Shown here: positions 29,845 to 40,021 of the stretch, piece after piece
Numbering within the stretch: position 1 is the first letter of the stretch
How the letters are laid out: every line of letters begins with the position of its first letter
Assembly: GCA_024234215.1 (NCBI GenBank)
Contig: JACKOQ010000006.1
Location: 121,792 to 185,791 of the forward strand
DNA length: 64,000 nt
Reading direction: 5' to 3'
DNA from: Pseudomonadales bacterium
GTDB lineage: Bacteria > Pseudomonadota > Gammaproteobacteria > Pseudomonadales > UBA5862
The notes under the pieces: model-generated
Told to the model about the DNA's origin: nothing
Database searches by the model: none
Seen by the model: the letters and a program-made list of their open reading frames with translations, nothing else
Position numbers and translations under genes: made by a program

Positions 29845-31064
29845 CGGTACTCCAGGTTACGACCAAAAATCGGTTTGATGCTGTTCCATTCCCGACAGCT
29901 TGGGCATTGCCAATGCACCTTTGTGCCTTTGAAACCGCAATGGCTGCACAGATATTTCGATTTTTCCTCCATGAACTGATCGGACAACTGCTTGAGACTC
30001 CTGAACAGCATGGCCAAATCCGTCACTTCCGGCTGAAAGTGGCGCTCCAGCAGGTCGAGCAGAGGCCTGAAACTTGGGAAACGGTGCAACTGCAGAAGCA
30101 GGAAATCATAGGTTCGACGTGGCCCATGCACCTGCAACTGAAACTCGGTCGTCACCATGATCATGGCCACCGAGGGGTATTCATCCAGCCAGTTCAGCAT
30201 CCACTGCTCGACCATGGCGACCGGCGCCAATCTCTGGATGCGATCGAGGAACAGCACGACGGTATCAGCCAGCCACTCGGGCGCCTGCTGCCGCACCCGC
30301 CGCAGATGTCGCAATGCAGCCTCCTGGTTGCTCAATTCGAGTTCAAGTGCGGTCAGCAACCAGCTTGCACGCACCGACTTCCGATCGAGCTTGAGCGCCG
30401 CTGCCAGGGCTGTGCGAACAGCCGAATGGTCGGCGGTCGCCAAGCCCGCTTCGGCCAGCTCACAGTGATAATGGGCCAATGCGCAGTGCAGGGCGACAAG
30501 CCGCTGCTGATTTTTGGCATCAAGGAGCAGCGCGGGCGAACGCAGCAGAGTGCGCATCCGTGCACCGACCGCGATCGCCTCATGCCACTCACGGCTGCCT
30601 TGATGAAGCTCCAGCAGCGCCTCCATCGCGGCAATGCGCAGGACCGGATAGCGCTCAACCAGATCATTCAACAGCAACTCGGCCCGGTCATGAAGCCCGG
30701 CATGGATGTAATCTTTCGCCAACTCGAAAATCAGCTCGCCATGCAGAGGCGAATCGACCGCAAACCGGTTCAGCAGGGTCTGATGACACTCAATGGCATA
30801 CTCGACCTCCCCACGCCGACGCAGCAGCGCCGCGATGACGAGGTAGAACTCCACACCGCTTTGGTCCTCGTCGAGAATCTTGGACAACGCGTTGACAAAC
30901 GAACTCTTTTCGACAGTGATCAAACGGTCCAGATCGGACAGGTAGCGCGCCTGGCTCGCTGCTGGCTCGGTGCGCAAGCGCAATGTCATCGAACGGCGTC
31001 CAAACAGCCAGCCCAGCAGCACCGCTGTCAGCAGCAGGCAAAAGAGCAGGAGCGTATCACTCAT
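29841..31064 (-). CDS. lapB: LPS assembly/regulatory protein LapB (YciM)
   Basis: LapB (407 residues) is an inner-membrane-anchored TPR protein that with FtsH adjusts LpxC levels and so LPS synthesis. An N-terminal membrane helix (MSDTLLLFCLLLTAVLLGWLF) is followed by about nine TPR-like helix pairs. A C-terminal rubredoxin-type zinc site has YLCSHCGFKG and WQCPSCREWNS. All expected parts are present. It overlaps lapA and pyrF by four bases each. Confidence 0.95.
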   Translation of the reverse strand: MSDTLLLFCLLLTAVLLGWLFGRRSMTLRLRTEPAASQARYLSDLDRLITVEKSSFVNALSKILDEDQSGVEFYLVIAALLRRRGEVEYAIECHQTLLNRFAVDSPLHGELIFELAKDYIHAGLHDRAELLLNDLVERYPVLRIAAMEALLELHQGSREWHEAIAVGARMRTLLRSPALLLDAKNQQRLVALHCALAHYHCELAEAGLATADHSAVRTALAAALKLDRKSVRASWLLTALELELSNQEAALRHLRRVRQQAPEWLADTVVLFLDRIQRLAPVAMVEQWMLNWLDEYPSVAMIMVTTEFQLQVHGPRRTYDFLLLQLHRFPSFRPLLDLLERHFQPEVTDLAMLFRSLKQLSDQFMEEKSKYLCSHCGFKGTKVHWQCPSCREWNSIKPIFGRNLEYR

Positions 31065-31366
31065 CGATGCGATGGGCTCGCATCAACGGCCGGGGTTGCA
31101 GCACGCTCTTTTTCTCTGGCGTTCTGACGTTCGACAGACGACAGCCGCAACCGCCAGCGTGCCAGCGCAACCGAAGTGACCAGCGACGCAGCACAGGCTC
31201 CGGCAAAGAAGGCAAGCACCAACCAGGCGCCCAAAGAGAGTTGCGGAAGCTGCAGGCTCCAGAGCTGTGGCTGCACTGGCGCGCTGTTCTCGGTCATGAA
31301 CCAAGCCGTCATCGACATCAGCAGCAGGACGGCGATCCATTGGATGGAGTGCTTCAATCGGCGCAT
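31061..31366 (-). CDS. lapA: Lipopolysaccharide assembly protein A domain protein
   Basis: LapA (101 residues) is a small inner-membrane protein of the LapA/DUF1049 family. Two hydrophobic helices (residues about 8-26 and 45-68) are separated by a short periplasmic loop, and a basic cytoplasmic C-terminus follows. The MRRLKHSIQW start was chosen since an earlier in-frame ATG gives a tail unlike the family. It comes after ihfB and overlaps lapB by four bases, as in Pseudomonas and E. coli. Confidence 0.88.
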   Translation of the reverse strand: MRRLKHSIQWIAVLLLMSMTAWFMTENSAPVQPQLWSLQLPQLSLGAWLVLAFFAGACAASLVTSVALARWRLRLSSVERQNAREKERAATPAVDASPSHR

Positions 31367-31478
31367 GGTCCGCTTAAAAATATCTGGAGATACAATCTGC
31401 TGAATGCGTTTTCTCCACAAGCCACCCGATCAAAGAGCAGCGATCGATTCGCTTTGCGAATCAGCGCAGGGCAAACTT

Positions 31479-31766
31479 TTACTCTATCAGGTCATTGACC
31501 CGGTCCCGCAACTCCTTGCCTGGCTTGAAGTGTGGAACGTGCTTGCCCTGCAGCGGCACCGACTCACCCGTCTTGGGATTGCGCGCAACTCTCGGCTGTC
31601 GAAAGTGGAGGCAAAAACTGCCAAAGCCACGCACTTCGATCCGTTTACCGGTGGCCAGCACCTGCGACATCTGCTCAAGAATGCAGCGAACCGCCAACTC
31701 GACATCCTTGAGTGGAAGCTGCGGCTGCTTCGCAGCGATACGCTCGATAAGCTCGGATCGGGTCAT
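31479..31766 (-). CDS. ihfB: Integration host factor subunit beta
   Basis: IhfB (95 residues) forms a heterodimer with IhfA and bends DNA sharply at specific sites. [17 protein letters not shown], the DNA-contacting arm [19 protein letters not shown] with its intercalating proline, and KTGESV are all present. Length is standard. The rpsA-ihfB order is conserved. Here it lies 105 bases downstream of rpsA, which suggests its own promoter or an internal processing site. Confidence 0.97.
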   Translation of the reverse strand: MTRSELIERIAAKQPQLPLKDVELAVRCILEQMSQVLATGKRIEVRGFGSFCLHFRQPRVARNPKTGESVPLQGKHVPHFKPGKELRDRVNDLIE

Positions 31767-31871
31767 AGGGATTCCGCTCTGGCATCGTTGGCTATTTTCA
31801 TCTATTGATCAGCGACATGGACTTTACCATGAAGCCCATGTCGCGATCATGGCCATCCTTGGCCAACCTGC

Positions 31872-33551
31872 TCAGCCCTGGTTTTCCATCTGCGCCTTGA
31901 TCAGATCACCGATGGTGGTCGGCGATACCGCTTCGGCCTCCTGCTTGCGCAGCTCTTTCAGTGCCTGTTTCTGATCCACGGCATCCTTGGCACGGATCGA
32001 CAGCGCAATCGCCCGCGTCTTGCGGTCGAGGTTGACGATTTTGGCTTCGATCACATCACCCGGCTTCAGCAGTTGCCGCAGGTCGTCGATGCGATCGCTG
32101 CTGGCTTCGGAAGCCTTGAGCGTCGCCTCGACACCCTCGGCCAACTGAACCACCGCACCCTTGGCTTCCACCTCCTGAACGGTGCCGGTCACGACGCTGC
32201 CTTTGTCATGTGCATCGGCATAGTCGTTGAACGGGTCGCTCAGCAGCTGCTTGACGCCCAGTGAAATGCGCTCACGCTCGGGATCGATCGACAGAATGAC
32301 GGTTTCGATGTCATCGCCCTTCTTGTAATGACGAACCGCCTCTTCACCTGCCTCATCCCAGGAGATGTCGGAGAGATGCACCAGACCATCGATGTTGCCT
32401 TCCAGGCCGATGAAGATGCCGAAGTCGGTGATCGACTTGATCTTGCCGGAGATGCGGTCACCACGGTTGTAGCTTTCGGAAAACTTCTCCCACGGATTCT
32501 GCTTGCACTGCTTGATGCCCAGCGAGATGCGGCGGCGCTCTTCATCGATATCGAGCACCTGAACCTCGACCTCATCGCCGATCTGAACCACTTTCGACGG
32601 ATGGATGTTCTTGTTGGTCCAATCCATTTCGGAGATGTGAACCAGACCTTCGACTCCCTCTTCGATCTCGACAAAGCAGCCATAGTCGGCCAGGTTGGTG
32701 ACCTTGCCCATCACGCGGCTTCCAACCGGATAGCGCTGGATGATCGAGAGCCACGGATCTTCACCCAGTTGCTTCAGACCGAGGGAGACGCGGTTGCGCT
32801 CGCGGTCGAACTTCAGAATCTTGACGGTGATCTCATCGCCCACGTTGACGATTTCACTCGGATGCTTGATCCGTTTCCAGGCCATGTCGGTGATGTGCAG
32901 CAGACCATCGACACCACCCAGATCGACGAAGGCGCCATAGTCGGTCAGATTCTTGACGATGCCCGGCACCTCCATGCCCTCTTGCAGCGACACCAGCAGC
33001 GCTTCACGCTCGGCACTGGTGGCCTGTTCGAGCACGGCACGGCGTGAAACCACGACGTTGTTGCGCTTCTGGTCCAGCTTGATGATCTTGAATTCGAGTG
33101 TCTTGCCTTCGAGATCGACCGCATCACGGACCGGACGAACATCGACCAGCGACCCCGGCAAAAAGGCACGAATCGTTTGAATGTCAACGGTGTAGCCGCC
33201 CTTGACCTTGCCGTTGATCAGACCCTTGACCAAGGTCTCATCGGTGAAGGCCTGCTCCAGATCCTGCCACACCTCCACGCGCTTGGCCTTTTCACGCGAC
33301 AGGCGGGTTTCGCCATAGCCATCTTCAATGGCTTCAAGTGCAACCTTGACGGTATCGCCGATCTGAATGGTCAGCTCGCCGTTTTCGTTCAGAAACTGAT
33401 TCTTGGGAATGACACCTTCGGACTTCAGGCCGGCGTGGACGGTGATCCAGTCGCTGTCGATGTCAACCACAGTGCCCGAGACGATGGAACCGGGTTGCAT
33501 GTTGATCTCTTTCAAGCTCTGCTCGAAGAGTTCGGAAAAACTTTCTGCCAT
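31872..33551 (-). CDS. rpsA: 30S ribosomal protein S1
   Basis: S1 (559 residues) binds mRNA leaders on the small subunit. Six S1 (OB-fold) repeats can be traced. Recurring signatures are [41 protein letters not shown] and [21 protein letters not shown], each followed by a GDE(I/V)...K(I/V)L...R..LG.KQ block. Repeats 1-2 are more diverged, as in all S1 proteins. The start [15 protein letters not shown] is the conserved one. It is 143 bases downstream of cmk. Confidence 0.98.
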   Translation of the reverse strand: MAESFSELFEQSLKEINMQPGSIVSGTVVDIDSDWITVHAGLKSEGVIPKNQFLNENGELTIQIGDTVKVALEAIEDGYGETRLSREKAKRVEVWQDLEQAFTDETLVKGLINGKVKGGYTVDIQTIRAFLPGSLVDVRPVRDAVDLEGKTLEFKIIKLDQKRNNVVVSRRAVLEQATSAEREALLVSLQEGMEVPGIVKNLTDYGAFVDLGGVDGLLHITDMAWKRIKHPSEIVNVGDEITVKILKFDRERNRVSLGLKQLGEDPWLSIIQRYPVGSRVMGKVTNLADYGCFVEIEEGVEGLVHISEMDWTNKNIHPSKVVQIGDEVEVQVLDIDEERRRISLGIKQCKQNPWEKFSESYNRGDRISGKIKSITDFGIFIGLEGNIDGLVHLSDISWDEAGEEAVRHYKKGDDIETVILSIDPERERISLGVKQLLSDPFNDYADAHDKGSVVTGTVQEVEAKGAVVQLAEGVEATLKASEASSDRIDDLRQLLKPGDVIEAKIVNLDRKTRAIALSIRAKDAVDQKQALKELRKQEAEAVSPTTIGDLIKAQMENQG

Positions 33552-33694
33552 GGGTTTACCTGTTGATGAATTCGCCAATGCCACCTGCGGGTGGTCACCG
33601 GCACCGTTACCGTGCTCCAGCCAGCACGGTCTGTTGATCAAAGGGATCCTCTTCTCGCAGTGCGACTGGGGAGAGCGCAAGAAGAGCGATCGGT

Positions 33695-34393
33695 TTACAG
33701 CAGGCGGCGGTTTTTGGCCTCTTGCCAGACGCGCGCCACCACCTCATCGATACCGAGATCGGTCGTGTCGATGACCAATGCATCGTCTGCCGGTCGCAAC
33801 GGCGCCACCGAACGGCTGGCATCGCGCTGATCACGGGCGTCGATCTCTTCAACGAGGCGCATCAGGCTAACATCCAGACCCTGCTCTTTCAACTGCGCCT
33901 GCCGTCGCCGCGCGCGCACCGCCGCGCTGGCGGTGAGGTAGATCTTCAGCGCCGCGGCGGGAAAGACCACCGTTCCCATGTCCCGGCCATCGGCGATCAG
34001 ACCCGGCGCACGCTGGAAGCCATGCTGAAAATCGAGCAGTGCGGCACGCACCTGTGGATGCACCGCCACCTGCGAGGCGCGGTTGCCGCACTCCTCGCTG
34101 CGCAACGCCGCATCGACGACTTGGCCGTCAAGTCGGACCTGTGTGCACCCGCCCAGTGGATCGATGTCGAAGCGGACATCCATGGTCGCCGCTGCCTCAG
34201 CCAAGCGCGCCTCCGCCGACAGCGGAATCTCCTGGCGCTGGGCGATGAGCGCCACCAGCCGATAGAGGGCACCGCTGTCCAGCAGATGCCAGCCGCTCTG
34301 ACGGGCCAGATGGAGCGCCACGGTGCCCTTGCCCACCCCGCTCGGGCCATCGAGGGTGATGACCGGTGGCGGCTCCGCTTCCACTCTACCCAT
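33695..34393 (-). CDS. cmk: Cytidylate kinase
   Basis: Cmk (232 residues) phosphorylates CMP and dCMP. The P-loop is [19 protein letters not shown] lies in the base-binding region, and [13 protein letters not shown] plus [12 protein letters not shown] form the NMP-binding and lid elements. The ATG at 34393 overlaps the aroA stop by eight bases. Coupling to aroA and then rpsA is a known conserved order. The substrate-binding GRDMGT is intact. Confidence 0.96.
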   Translation of the reverse strand: MGRVEAEPPPVITLDGPSGVGKGTVALHLARQSGWHLLDSGALYRLVALIAQRQEIPLSAEARLAEAAATMDVRFDIDPLGGCTQVRLDGQVVDAALRSEECGNRASQVAVHPQVRAALLDFQHGFQRAPGLIADGRDMGTVVFPAAALKIYLTASAAVRARRRQAQLKEQGLDVSLMRLVEEIDARDQRDASRSVAPLRPADDALVIDTTDLGIDEVVARVWQEAKNRRLL

Positions 34394-35723
34394 CCGCGTT
34401 TTCGACCCTGATGCCGAGTCCCGCCTGCTGGGCCAATGCCGCGAAATTCGGGAATGAGGTGGCGACATTGGCGCAATCGGTGATCTGAAGTGGCGCGCTG
34501 GCACGCAGCGCTGCCATGGCAAAGGCCATGGCGATGCGGTGGTCGCCATGACTGTCGATGCGCCCGCCACCGAACGCGCCGCCGCGCAGCACGATGCCAT
34601 CCGGCCGCACGACACTGTCGACGCCCAGCACCTTCAGACCATCGGCCATCGCCTGGATGCGGTCACTCTCCTTGACCCGCAGTTCGCTGGCGCCGCTCAG
34701 CACAGTCTCGCCAGTGGCCTGCGCCGCCGCGACCAGGATGGCCGGAAATTCGTCGATCGCCAGCGGCACCAGTGCTTCGGGAATTTCAATGCCACGCAGC
34801 GGTGCATGGCGGATGCGCAGATCGGCCACCGGCTCATCGCCGGCGCTGTACTGGCGCTCCAGGGAGATGTCGGCACCCATCTGCCGCAGGATGTCGATGA
34901 CGCCGGTGCGGGTCGGATTGATGCCGACGTTGCGCAACAGCAGGTTCGAGCCGGGCGCAATGGTGGCGCCGACAATGAAAAAGGCCGCCGACGAGATGTC
35001 GCCCGGCACCTGGATGTCGATGGCGCGCAGCGTGCCACCACCTTGCAGCGAGATCCGCTGTCCAGCGGCAACTGGATGACTCTCGACCCGATAGCCCAGG
35101 CTGCGCAACATCCGCTCGGTGTGGTCACGGGTCGGTGCTGGTTCGATCACCGCCGTTTCGCCTTGGGCATAGAGCCCCGCCAGCAGCAGGGCCGATTTGA
35201 CCTGGGCACTGGCCACCGGCATCGCATATTCGATGCCATGCAGCCGTTGGGTGCTTGCGATGGTGACCGGTGGATGGCCTTCGGCGCTGGTGCCGATTTG
35301 CGCTCCCATCTGCCGCAGCGGGATGGCCACCCGGTTCATCGGTCGTCTCGACAGCGAACTGTCACCGGTCAACACCGTGGCAAAGGGTTGCGCGGCGAGC
35401 AGACCACACAGCAACCGCATCGAGGTGCCGGAGTTGCCCAGATAGAGTGGCGCGTCGACTGCCTTGAGCCCATGCAGGCCGACACCATGGATCACCACCC
35501 GCCCATCGATCGGCCCTTCGATGGTGACACCCAACTGCCGAAAGGCGGCCAGCGTCGCTAGGGTGTCTTCGCCGGGCAAAAAACCCTCGACGGTGGTCGT
35601 GCCTTCAGCCAGCGCACCCAGCATGATCGAACGGTGCGAAATCGACTTGTCGCCGGCCACCGCGAGGGTCCCGGTCAAGGCACCACCCGGGGTCAGATGA
35701 AAACTCTGCTGCGATTCACCCAT
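34386..35723 (-). CDS. aroA: 3-phosphoshikimate 1-carboxyvinyltransferase (EPSP synthase)
   Basis: AroA (445 residues) condenses shikimate-3-phosphate with PEP. The motifs VAGDKSISHRSIM, LGNSGTSMRLLCGLLA and RVKESDRIQAMADGL are all complete. The PEP-site sequence reads LGNSGTSMR rather than the LPGNAGTAMR form of E. coli, so it is closer to class II (glyphosate-tolerant type) enzymes than to class I; this is an inference from that motif. In pseudomonads aroA is fused to tyrA; here the two are separate genes 22 bases apart. Confidence 0.96.
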   Translation of the reverse strand: MGESQQSFHLTPGGALTGTLAVAGDKSISHRSIMLGALAEGTTTVEGFLPGEDTLATLAAFRQLGVTIEGPIDGRVVIHGVGLHGLKAVDAPLYLGNSGTSMRLLCGLLAAQPFATVLTGDSSLSRRPMNRVAIPLRQMGAQIGTSAEGHPPVTIASTQRLHGIEYAMPVASAQVKSALLLAGLYAQGETAVIEPAPTRDHTERMLRSLGYRVESHPVAAGQRISLQGGGTLRAIDIQVPGDISSAAFFIVGATIAPGSNLLLRNVGINPTRTGVIDILRQMGADISLERQYSAGDEPVADLRIRHAPLRGIEIPEALVPLAIDEFPAILVAAAQATGETVLSGASELRVKESDRIQAMADGLKVLGVDSVVRPDGIVLRGGAFGGGRIDSHGDHRIAMAFAMAALRASAPLQITDCANVATSFPNFAALAQQAGLGIRVENADG

Positions 35724-35745
35724 GGATTTCGACTCTCGATTCAAA

Positions 35746-36633
35746 TCAATTGCTGTTGGATAGTTTGTTGCGCATCGTCCTGGAGTGCAGCAGCATTTTT
35801 GATATCTGCGCACTGTCATCCTCGACGATCGCCTGCCGGAACACCTCCAGCTCCTGCTGAAACTGCTCCAGCGATTGCAGCAGCGCATCCTTGTTGGTCA
35901 AGAAGATGTCGTGCCACAGGGTCGGATCGCTCGCCGCAATTCGGGTCATGTCACGAAAACCACCCGCGGCATAGTGGATGATGCCCGCCTCGCCACCCTG
36001 CCGCGCCACCGCATTGACCAGCGTGAAGGCCAGCAGATGCGGCAGATGGCTGGTGGCGGCAAAGATCTGGTCATGGCGCTGCACCGACATCTCCTCGACC
36101 AGCGCACCAGTCAGTCGCCACAGCGCCCGCACCTGCTCCAGTGCGTCGGCGGCCGTCTGCGCCAGCGGCGTGAGAATGACCCGGTGATCGACGAACAGGT
36201 CGGCACGGGAGGCTGCGGCACCACTGGTCTCGGCACCGGCAATCGGATGTGCGGGCACGAAGCGGGCCAGTTTCTCTCCCAACTGCTGCCGTGCCGCTTC
36301 GACCACCACCCCCTTGACGCTGGCGACATCGGTCACCACCGCCTGTTCGGCCAGATGGGGTGCAATCTCTGCCAGCAGCGCAGCGGTGGCCAGCACCGGC
36401 GCACCGAGCAGTACCAGATCGGCCTCCCGCACCGCCTGCACCGGATCGAGCACGAACTGGTCGATGATGCCCAGTTGCCGGGCCGTTTCGAGGTTCTGCT
36501 GCTGCCGGCCGCAACCGACGATCTCATCGGCCGCGCCCTGCGCCTTCAACACCCGGGCGAGCGAACCGCCGATCAGGCCGACGCCGAGAATGGCAACGCG
36601 ACGCCAATGGGGTTGCGCGGCTCCAGCGTCCAT
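35746..36633 (-). CDS. tyrA: Prephenate dehydrogenase
   Basis: TyrA (295 residues) carries out the NAD(P)-dependent oxidative decarboxylation of prephenate or arogenate towards tyrosine. The dinucleotide fold shows AILGVGLIGGSLARVLK, and the catalytic region has VTDVASVKG and FVPAHPIAGAETSG, with its histidine. It is a monofunctional TyrA with no chorismate mutase or ACT part. Its ATG directly abuts the hisC stop (TGA then ATG, no gap), suggesting coupling. The fused tyrA-aroA form of Pseudomonas is not seen. Confidence 0.95.
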   Translation of the reverse strand: MDAGAAQPHWRRVAILGVGLIGGSLARVLKAQGAADEIVGCGRQQQNLETARQLGIIDQFVLDPVQAVREADLVLLGAPVLATAALLAEIAPHLAEQAVVTDVASVKGVVVEAARQQLGEKLARFVPAHPIAGAETSGAAASRADLFVDHRVILTPLAQTAADALEQVRALWRLTGALVEEMSVQRHDQIFAATSHLPHLLAFTLVNAVARQGGEAGIIHYAAGGFRDMTRIAASDPTLWHDIFLTNKDALLQSLEQFQQELEVFRQAIVEDDSAQISKMLLHSRTMRNKLSNSN

Positions 36634-37740
36634 TCAACCGGCTTCCAGCACTTCTTGCAGCGCCTTGATGAAGCGGCTGTTTTCTGCTTCGGTCGATGCC
36701 GTGACCCGCAGGTGGTTCGGCATGCCATACCCGGCCAGCGGACGGACGATCAGCCCCTTGCGCAACAGTGCTTCATAGATCGGCAGCGCCACCCGCCCCA
36801 TGTCGATGGCGATGAAGTTGCCAACCGAGGGGATGGCTCGAAGTCCGAGCCGTTCGGCCGCTTCGCGCAACTGCACCAATCCCTGCTGGTTCACCGCTTT
36901 GCTGCGTTGCAGGTGGGCTTCATCGGCCAGCGCGGCCTCGGCGGCCGCCAGTGCGATGCTGTTGACGTTGAAGGGTTCGCGGATGCGGTTCATCAGATCG
37001 GCCGTCGCCGGGTCGGCAATCGCATAGCCGACCCGCAATGCCGCCAGACCATAGGCCTTGGAGAAGGTGCGCATGACGATCAGGTTGGGAAACTCCAGCC
37101 CCAGCGCCATGCCATTGGGATAGTCGGGCTGGTCGATGTATTCGGCATAGGCCTCGTCCAGCACGACCAGCACCTGCTGCGGCAGCCGCTTCAACAGCCG
37201 CAGCAGATCGGCCTGCCCGACCCAGGTACCGGTCGGGTTGTTGGGGTTGGCGATGAACAGCATCCGCGTGCGGTCGGTCACCGCAGCCGCCATGGCATCG
37301 AGATCGTGCCCCCAGTCACGGGCCGGCACCACGATGCGCTCCGCCTGTGCCGCCTGGGCATAGATGGCATACATGGCGAAGGCGTATTGCGATATCACCA
37401 CCTGATCACCGGCGCAGACGAAGGCTTCGATCGCCAGCCGCAACAGGTCACTGGAGCCGGCGCCAAGCACCAACCGCCGCTGATCGAGCGCGAACTTGCG
37501 CGCCAATGCCGCCTTGAGCCGAAAACCGGCGCCATCGGGATAGCGGCTCAGCTCACTCAGCGCCGCCCGGGCCGCTTCGCTGGCCTGCGGGCTGGCGCCC
37601 AGCGGATTTTCGTTGCTGGCCAGTTTGATGCTGCCGGTGATGCCAAGCTCGCGCTCCAGTTCATCGATCGGCTTGCCCGGTTCATACGGGGTGAGGTCAC
37701 GCACGCCGGGATTGGCCAACTGGTAAAAATCACAGCTCAT
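36634..37740 (-). CDS. hisC: Histidinol-phosphate aminotransferase
   Basis: This PLP class I/II aminotransferase (368 residues) begins with ANPGVRDLTPYEPGKPIDEL. It has SNENPLGASP, the aspartate of DEAYAEYI and the PLP lysine in FSKAYGLAALRVGY. In this operon the enzyme often serves aromatic synthesis (imidazole-acetol or aromatic aminotransferase activity) as well as histidine synthesis, since pheA and tyrA flank it. The name follows the family; the true substrate range needs assay. Confidence 0.93.
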   Translation of the reverse strand: MSCDFYQLANPGVRDLTPYEPGKPIDELERELGITGSIKLASNENPLGASPQASEAARAALSELSRYPDGAGFRLKAALARKFALDQRRLVLGAGSSDLLRLAIEAFVCAGDQVVISQYAFAMYAIYAQAAQAERIVVPARDWGHDLDAMAAAVTDRTRMLFIANPNNPTGTWVGQADLLRLLKRLPQQVLVVLDEAYAEYIDQPDYPNGMALGLEFPNLIVMRTFSKAYGLAALRVGYAIADPATADLMNRIREPFNVNSIALAAAEAALADEAHLQRSKAVNQQGLVQLREAAERLGLRAIPSVGNFIAIDMGRVALPIYEALLRKGLIVRPLAGYGMPNHLRVTASTEAENSRFIKALQEVLEAG

Positions 37741-37761
37741 GGTCGAGGTTCCGGATCGCGG

Positions 37762-38877
37762 TTACAGGTCGCTGCCGTTGCTGGCACGTGGATAGGAGCC
37801 CAGCCACTTCACCTCGGCGCTGTGCTGCTCGATCTCTTCAAGCAGCGCGGCGATGTCGGGCTCCAGGCGGTGTCCTTCGAAATCGATGAAAAAGCGGTAG
37901 CGCCAGGGATGGCTCTTGGCCGGTCGGCTCTCCAGCCGGGTCAGACTGATGCCCCGATGCTCGAAGGGTGCCAGCAGTCGATACAGCGCTCCGGGGCGGT
38001 TCGGCACCGAGACCAGCAGACTGGTCTTGTCATGGCCGCTGATGCCGGGAGGTTGCTGGCCGAGCACCAGAAAACGGGTGGTGTTGCTGGAAAAATCCTC
38101 GATCCGCTCGGCCAGCACCTGCAATCCATAGTGCTCCGCAGCCATCTTGCCGGCGATGGCCACCACCTGCGGATCTTCGCTGGCCAGCCGGGCCGCTTCG
38201 CTGTTGCTGCTGACGGCCTGCTGTTCGACACCCGGCAGATGGGCGTTGAGCCAGTTGCGGCACTGTCCAAGCGACTGCTGGTGCGAGAGCACCCGCCGGG
38301 GGGTGCCGTGCGCCTGGCGACCCAGCAGACAGTGCTGCACCGCCAGCTCCACCTCGCCACAGAGCGTCAACGCGGTGTCGACGAAGAGATCGAGTGTCTG
38401 ACCGACCATGCCTTCGGTCGAGTTCTCGACCGGCACCAGGCCATAATCGGCCAGGCCACGCGCGACCTGAGCGAAAATGTCGGCGATGGTCGGCTGCGCC
38501 ATGCCTTCGATCGCCTGACCGAAATGTTTGACGGCCGCCGCCTCGCTGAAGGTGCCAGCGGGACCCAGGTAGGCCACCCGCAGTGGTTTCTCCAGCGCCA
38601 GACAGGCCGACATCAGCTCACGAAACAGCAGGGCCACCGCCGCATTGGGCAGTGGACCAGGGTTGTTCTGTTGCACCTGCGCCAGAATCTGCGCCTCGCG
38701 CTCGGGTCGATGGAAGTGGCTTGGCACACCCTCGGCGTGGGCGATCTTGATCGCCGCCACCTGCTGGGCGCACTGCGCCCGTGCATTGATCAGCCGCAAC
38801 AGTTCGCTGTCGATCGCATCGATCTGCTGGCGAACCGCCGCCAGTTGTCGTGCCTCTTCATCCTGACGCTGGCTCAT
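37762..38877 (-). CDS. pheA: Bifunctional chorismate mutase/prephenate dehydratase (P-protein)
   Basis: PheA (371 residues) converts chorismate to prephenate and then to phenylpyruvate. An AroQ mutase domain covers about residues 12-95 (RQQIDAIDSELLRLINARAQ). The dehydratase domain begins AYLGPAGTFSEAAAVKHFG and holds the catalytic TTRF motif in SSNTTRFLVLG. A C-terminal ACT domain with RPGALYRLL and LTRLESRPAK is the phenylalanine-binding regulatory part. All three are complete, so feedback inhibition by phenylalanine is expected. Confidence 0.97.
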   Translation of the reverse strand: MSQRQDEEARQLAAVRQQIDAIDSELLRLINARAQCAQQVAAIKIAHAEGVPSHFHRPEREAQILAQVQQNNPGPLPNAAVALLFRELMSACLALEKPLRVAYLGPAGTFSEAAAVKHFGQAIEGMAQPTIADIFAQVARGLADYGLVPVENSTEGMVGQTLDLFVDTALTLCGEVELAVQHCLLGRQAHGTPRRVLSHQQSLGQCRNWLNAHLPGVEQQAVSSNSEAARLASEDPQVVAIAGKMAAEHYGLQVLAERIEDFSSNTTRFLVLGQQPPGISGHDKTSLLVSVPNRPGALYRLLAPFEHRGISLTRLESRPAKSHPWRYRFFIDFEGHRLEPDIAALLEEIEQHSAEVKWLGSYPRASNGSDL

Positions 38878-38883
38878 GGTGCA

Positions 38884-39966
38884 TCACCCGTTACGCCGGG
38901 CAAAATCGCTCATGTAGTCGATCAGCGCATCCACGGCGGCCTCGGGCACGGCATTGTAGAGACTCGCCCGCATGCCACCGACCGAGCGGTGTCCCTTCAG
39001 GTTCAGCAGCCCGGCGGCATCCGCCCCTTTCAGGAAGGCGCCATCCAGTTTTGCGTCGGCCAGAATCATCGGCACATTCATCCAGGAACGGCAGGCGGGA
39101 TCGATCGGATTGCGATAGAAACCGCTGCCATCGAGGTAGCGATAGAGTTTTTCGGCCTTGCGCCGGTTGACCTCGCCGATGGCGGTCAGGCCACCCTGTT
39201 CGAGCAGCCACTCGAACACCAGTCCGGCCAGATACCAGGCATAGGTGGGCGGCGTGTTGTACATCGACTCATTCTTGGCGGTCAGCCGATAGTCGAGCAC
39301 CATCGGAATGGTGGCGGTGGCCCGCTCCAGCAGATCTTCACGGATGATCACCAGGGTCAGACCGGCCGGACCGATGTTCTTCTGCGCACCGGCGTAGATC
39401 ACCCCGAAGCGGCTGACATCGAGTGGTCGCGAGAGAATCGTCGATGACATGTCGGCCACCAGCGGCACCGCACCGGTATCGGGAATGAAGGAAAACTCGA
39501 CCCCGCCGATGGTCTCGTTGGGGGTGTAGTGGCAGTAGGCCGCCGTGGCATCGAGCCGCCACTCCGCCAGCGGCGGGATGGTGGTGAACTTTTCGGCCTC
39601 GCTGCTGGCCGCCACATTGACCCTGCCGAAGCGGCGCCCCTCTTCGATCGCCTTCTGCGACCAGCTGCCGGTGTTGATGTAGTCGGCATGGCCGGTGGCG
39701 CCGAGCAGGTTGAGCGGCACGGCGGAAAACTGGGCGGTGGCGCCGCCATGCATGAACAGCACCCGGTAGTGGACGGGAATGTCGAGCAACCGGCGCAGGT
39801 TGGCCTCGGCCTGTGCCGCGATGGCGATGAACTCATCGCTGCGATGGCTCATCTCCATGACCGACAGGCCACGCCCCTGGTAGTCGAGCATCTCCGCCTG
39901 CGCCTTGCGCAGAACCGGTTCGGGGAGCGCAGCGGGACCCGCGCAGAAGTTGTAGACTCTTGCCAT
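38884..39966 (-). CDS. serC: Phosphoserine aminotransferase
   Basis: SerC (360 residues) makes phosphoserine from 3-phosphohydroxypyruvate, also used in PLP synthesis. YNFCAGPAALPEPVL is the classical N-terminus, and the PLP lysine is in VIYAGAQKNIGPAGL. The C-terminus ends GGMRASLYNAVPEAAVDALIDYM. It follows gyrA by 55 bases and precedes pheA by six, in the conserved gyrA-serC-pheA order. Confidence 0.97.
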   Translation of the reverse strand: MARVYNFCAGPAALPEPVLRKAQAEMLDYQGRGLSVMEMSHRSDEFIAIAAQAEANLRRLLDIPVHYRVLFMHGGATAQFSAVPLNLLGATGHADYINTGSWSQKAIEEGRRFGRVNVAASSEAEKFTTIPPLAEWRLDATAAYCHYTPNETIGGVEFSFIPDTGAVPLVADMSSTILSRPLDVSRFGVIYAGAQKNIGPAGLTLVIIREDLLERATATIPMVLDYRLTAKNESMYNTPPTYAWYLAGLVFEWLLEQGGLTAIGEVNRRKAEKLYRYLDGSGFYRNPIDPACRSWMNVPMILADAKLDGAFLKGADAAGLLNLKGHRSVGGMRASLYNAVPEAAVDALIDYMSDFARRNG

Positions 39967-40021
39967 CTTCACCACATCGTTCAGGTTGGGACCGGCAGAG
40001 GCCGGTCGGTTGAAAAGGTCG

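Noticed and set aside
35875..39447. A very long open frame (about 1190 codons) on the plus strand
   Set aside because: It lies antisense to tyrA, hisC, pheA and serC. Its translation is Arg/Gln/His-rich without domains, a common effect of high GC content.
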